From contig JBBPYC010000052.1 in NCBI GenBank assembly GCA_038200275.1, positions 3,369 to 67,368 of the forward strand: a stretch of 64,000 bases of DNA. The letters are read 5' to 3'. This stretch comes from JBBPYC01 sp038200275. GTDB lineage: Bacteria > Pseudomonadota > Gammaproteobacteria > Burkholderiales > Burkholderiaceae_C. A program made the translations under genes and the position numbers. Position 1 is the stretch's first letter. Each line of letters begins with the position of its first letter. Below, one piece after another: positions 62,428 to 64,000 of this stretch. A model generated the notes under the pieces. It ran no database searches. It was not told where the DNA came from and saw nothing but the letters and a program-made list of their open reading frames with translations.

Positions 62428-62439
62428 GTTCATTAAAAA
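62428..62439 (+). promoter_or_regulatory. boxA-like antitermination site in the rRNA leader
   Basis: GTTCATTAAAAA followed by ACAGCCGATAAGCGTGGGTG matches the leader usual in betaproteobacterial rrn operons. NusB/S10 binding here would prevent Rho termination. A hairpin (GAAGTGA/TCACTTC, about 62,532-62,548) lies further down, near the region that RNase III would process. Confidence 0.6.
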
Positions 62440-62598
62440 CTTACAGCCGATAAGCGTGGGTGTTTGGATGCGAATGGCGTACAAGTTCTTCGGAACGAAG
62501 TCGCAAGGCTTCCAAATGCTCATGAGAATAGAAGTGAAGTTCACTTCAATTCCGTTTTTATGAGTTGTCTTTGAAAGAAGACGAAAAAATTCAAGATC

Positions 62599-64000
<1,402 letters not shown>

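Noticed and set aside
1..62598. CRISPR arrays, prophage or insertion sequence
   Set aside because: No regularly spaced repeats, integrase, transposase or phage structural gene was seen; the accessory content is limited to the dead toxin-antitoxin pair and the dehydratase/Bug operon.

Overview
This 64 kb window is GC-rich, densely coded chromosomal DNA from a betaproteobacterium of the order Burkholderiales. A partial 16S rRNA gene fills the right end. Its variable regions (V3 around 63,030 and the ATGTCAACTGG stretch around 63,412) resemble Comamonadaceae and relatives. Gene orders typical of Burkholderiales support this: divergent ppc and hemCDXY, divergent rne and rluC, yceD-rpmF-plsX-fabHDG-acpP-fabF, rpoE-rseAB-degP-lepA-lepB-DUF4845-rnc-era-recO-pdxJ-acpS-nagZ, and uvrA facing away from an MFS gene. 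No genus can be named from this alone.

Layout. 1-6,000: partial lytic transglycosylase mltD (minus), a methyltransferase, rnhA, a NIPSNAP protein, a ThDP-dependent decarboxylase/synthase-like enzyme, and a glycine-rich hydrophilin-like gene. 6,067-6,720: a dead antitoxin/VapC pair. 6,774-14,070: ppc, then hemC, hemD, hemX and a truncated hemY whose 3' half appears to have decayed in place. 14,073-22,100: rne, rluC, a HAD phosphatase, a Rieske protein, an S49 peptidase, and an rsmI-like methylase overlapping maf. 22,732-29,293: yceD, rpmF and the fatty-acid synthesis operon. 29,398-42,842: a membrane protein, the sigma-E envelope-stress operon, lepA, lepB, rnc, era, recO, pdxJ, acpS and nagZ. 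43,246-52,089: a divergent ABC protein, uvrA, an MFS transporter, a CLC antiporter and ssb. 52,124-55,858: a three-gene operon of one IlvD/Edd dehydratase between two Bug solute-binding proteins. 55,959-61,963: hemE, priA, a small DUF1127-like gene and uup. 62,012-64,000: rRNA promoters, leader and 16S rRNA (plus strand, truncated by the window edge).

Most genes are housekeeping: tetrapyrrole synthesis (hemC, hemD, hemX, hemY remnant, hemE), lipid synthesis (plsX, fab genes, acpS), RNA processing (rne, rnc, rluC, rsmI-like), DNA maintenance (rnhA, recO, uvrA, ssb, priA) and envelope homeostasis (rpoE, rseA, rseB, degP, lepB, mltD, nagZ). I found no prophage, insertion sequence, CRISPR array or tRNA gene, and no convincing new multi-gene system. 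The points most worth a second look are non-coding or decayed: a structured terminator-bearing leader upstream of rpmF, a terminator-ended segment upstream of lepA, the truncated hemY, the ghost toxin-antitoxin pair, a lysine-rich micro-ORF, a divergent ABC protein, and two DnaA boxes between hemE and priA.
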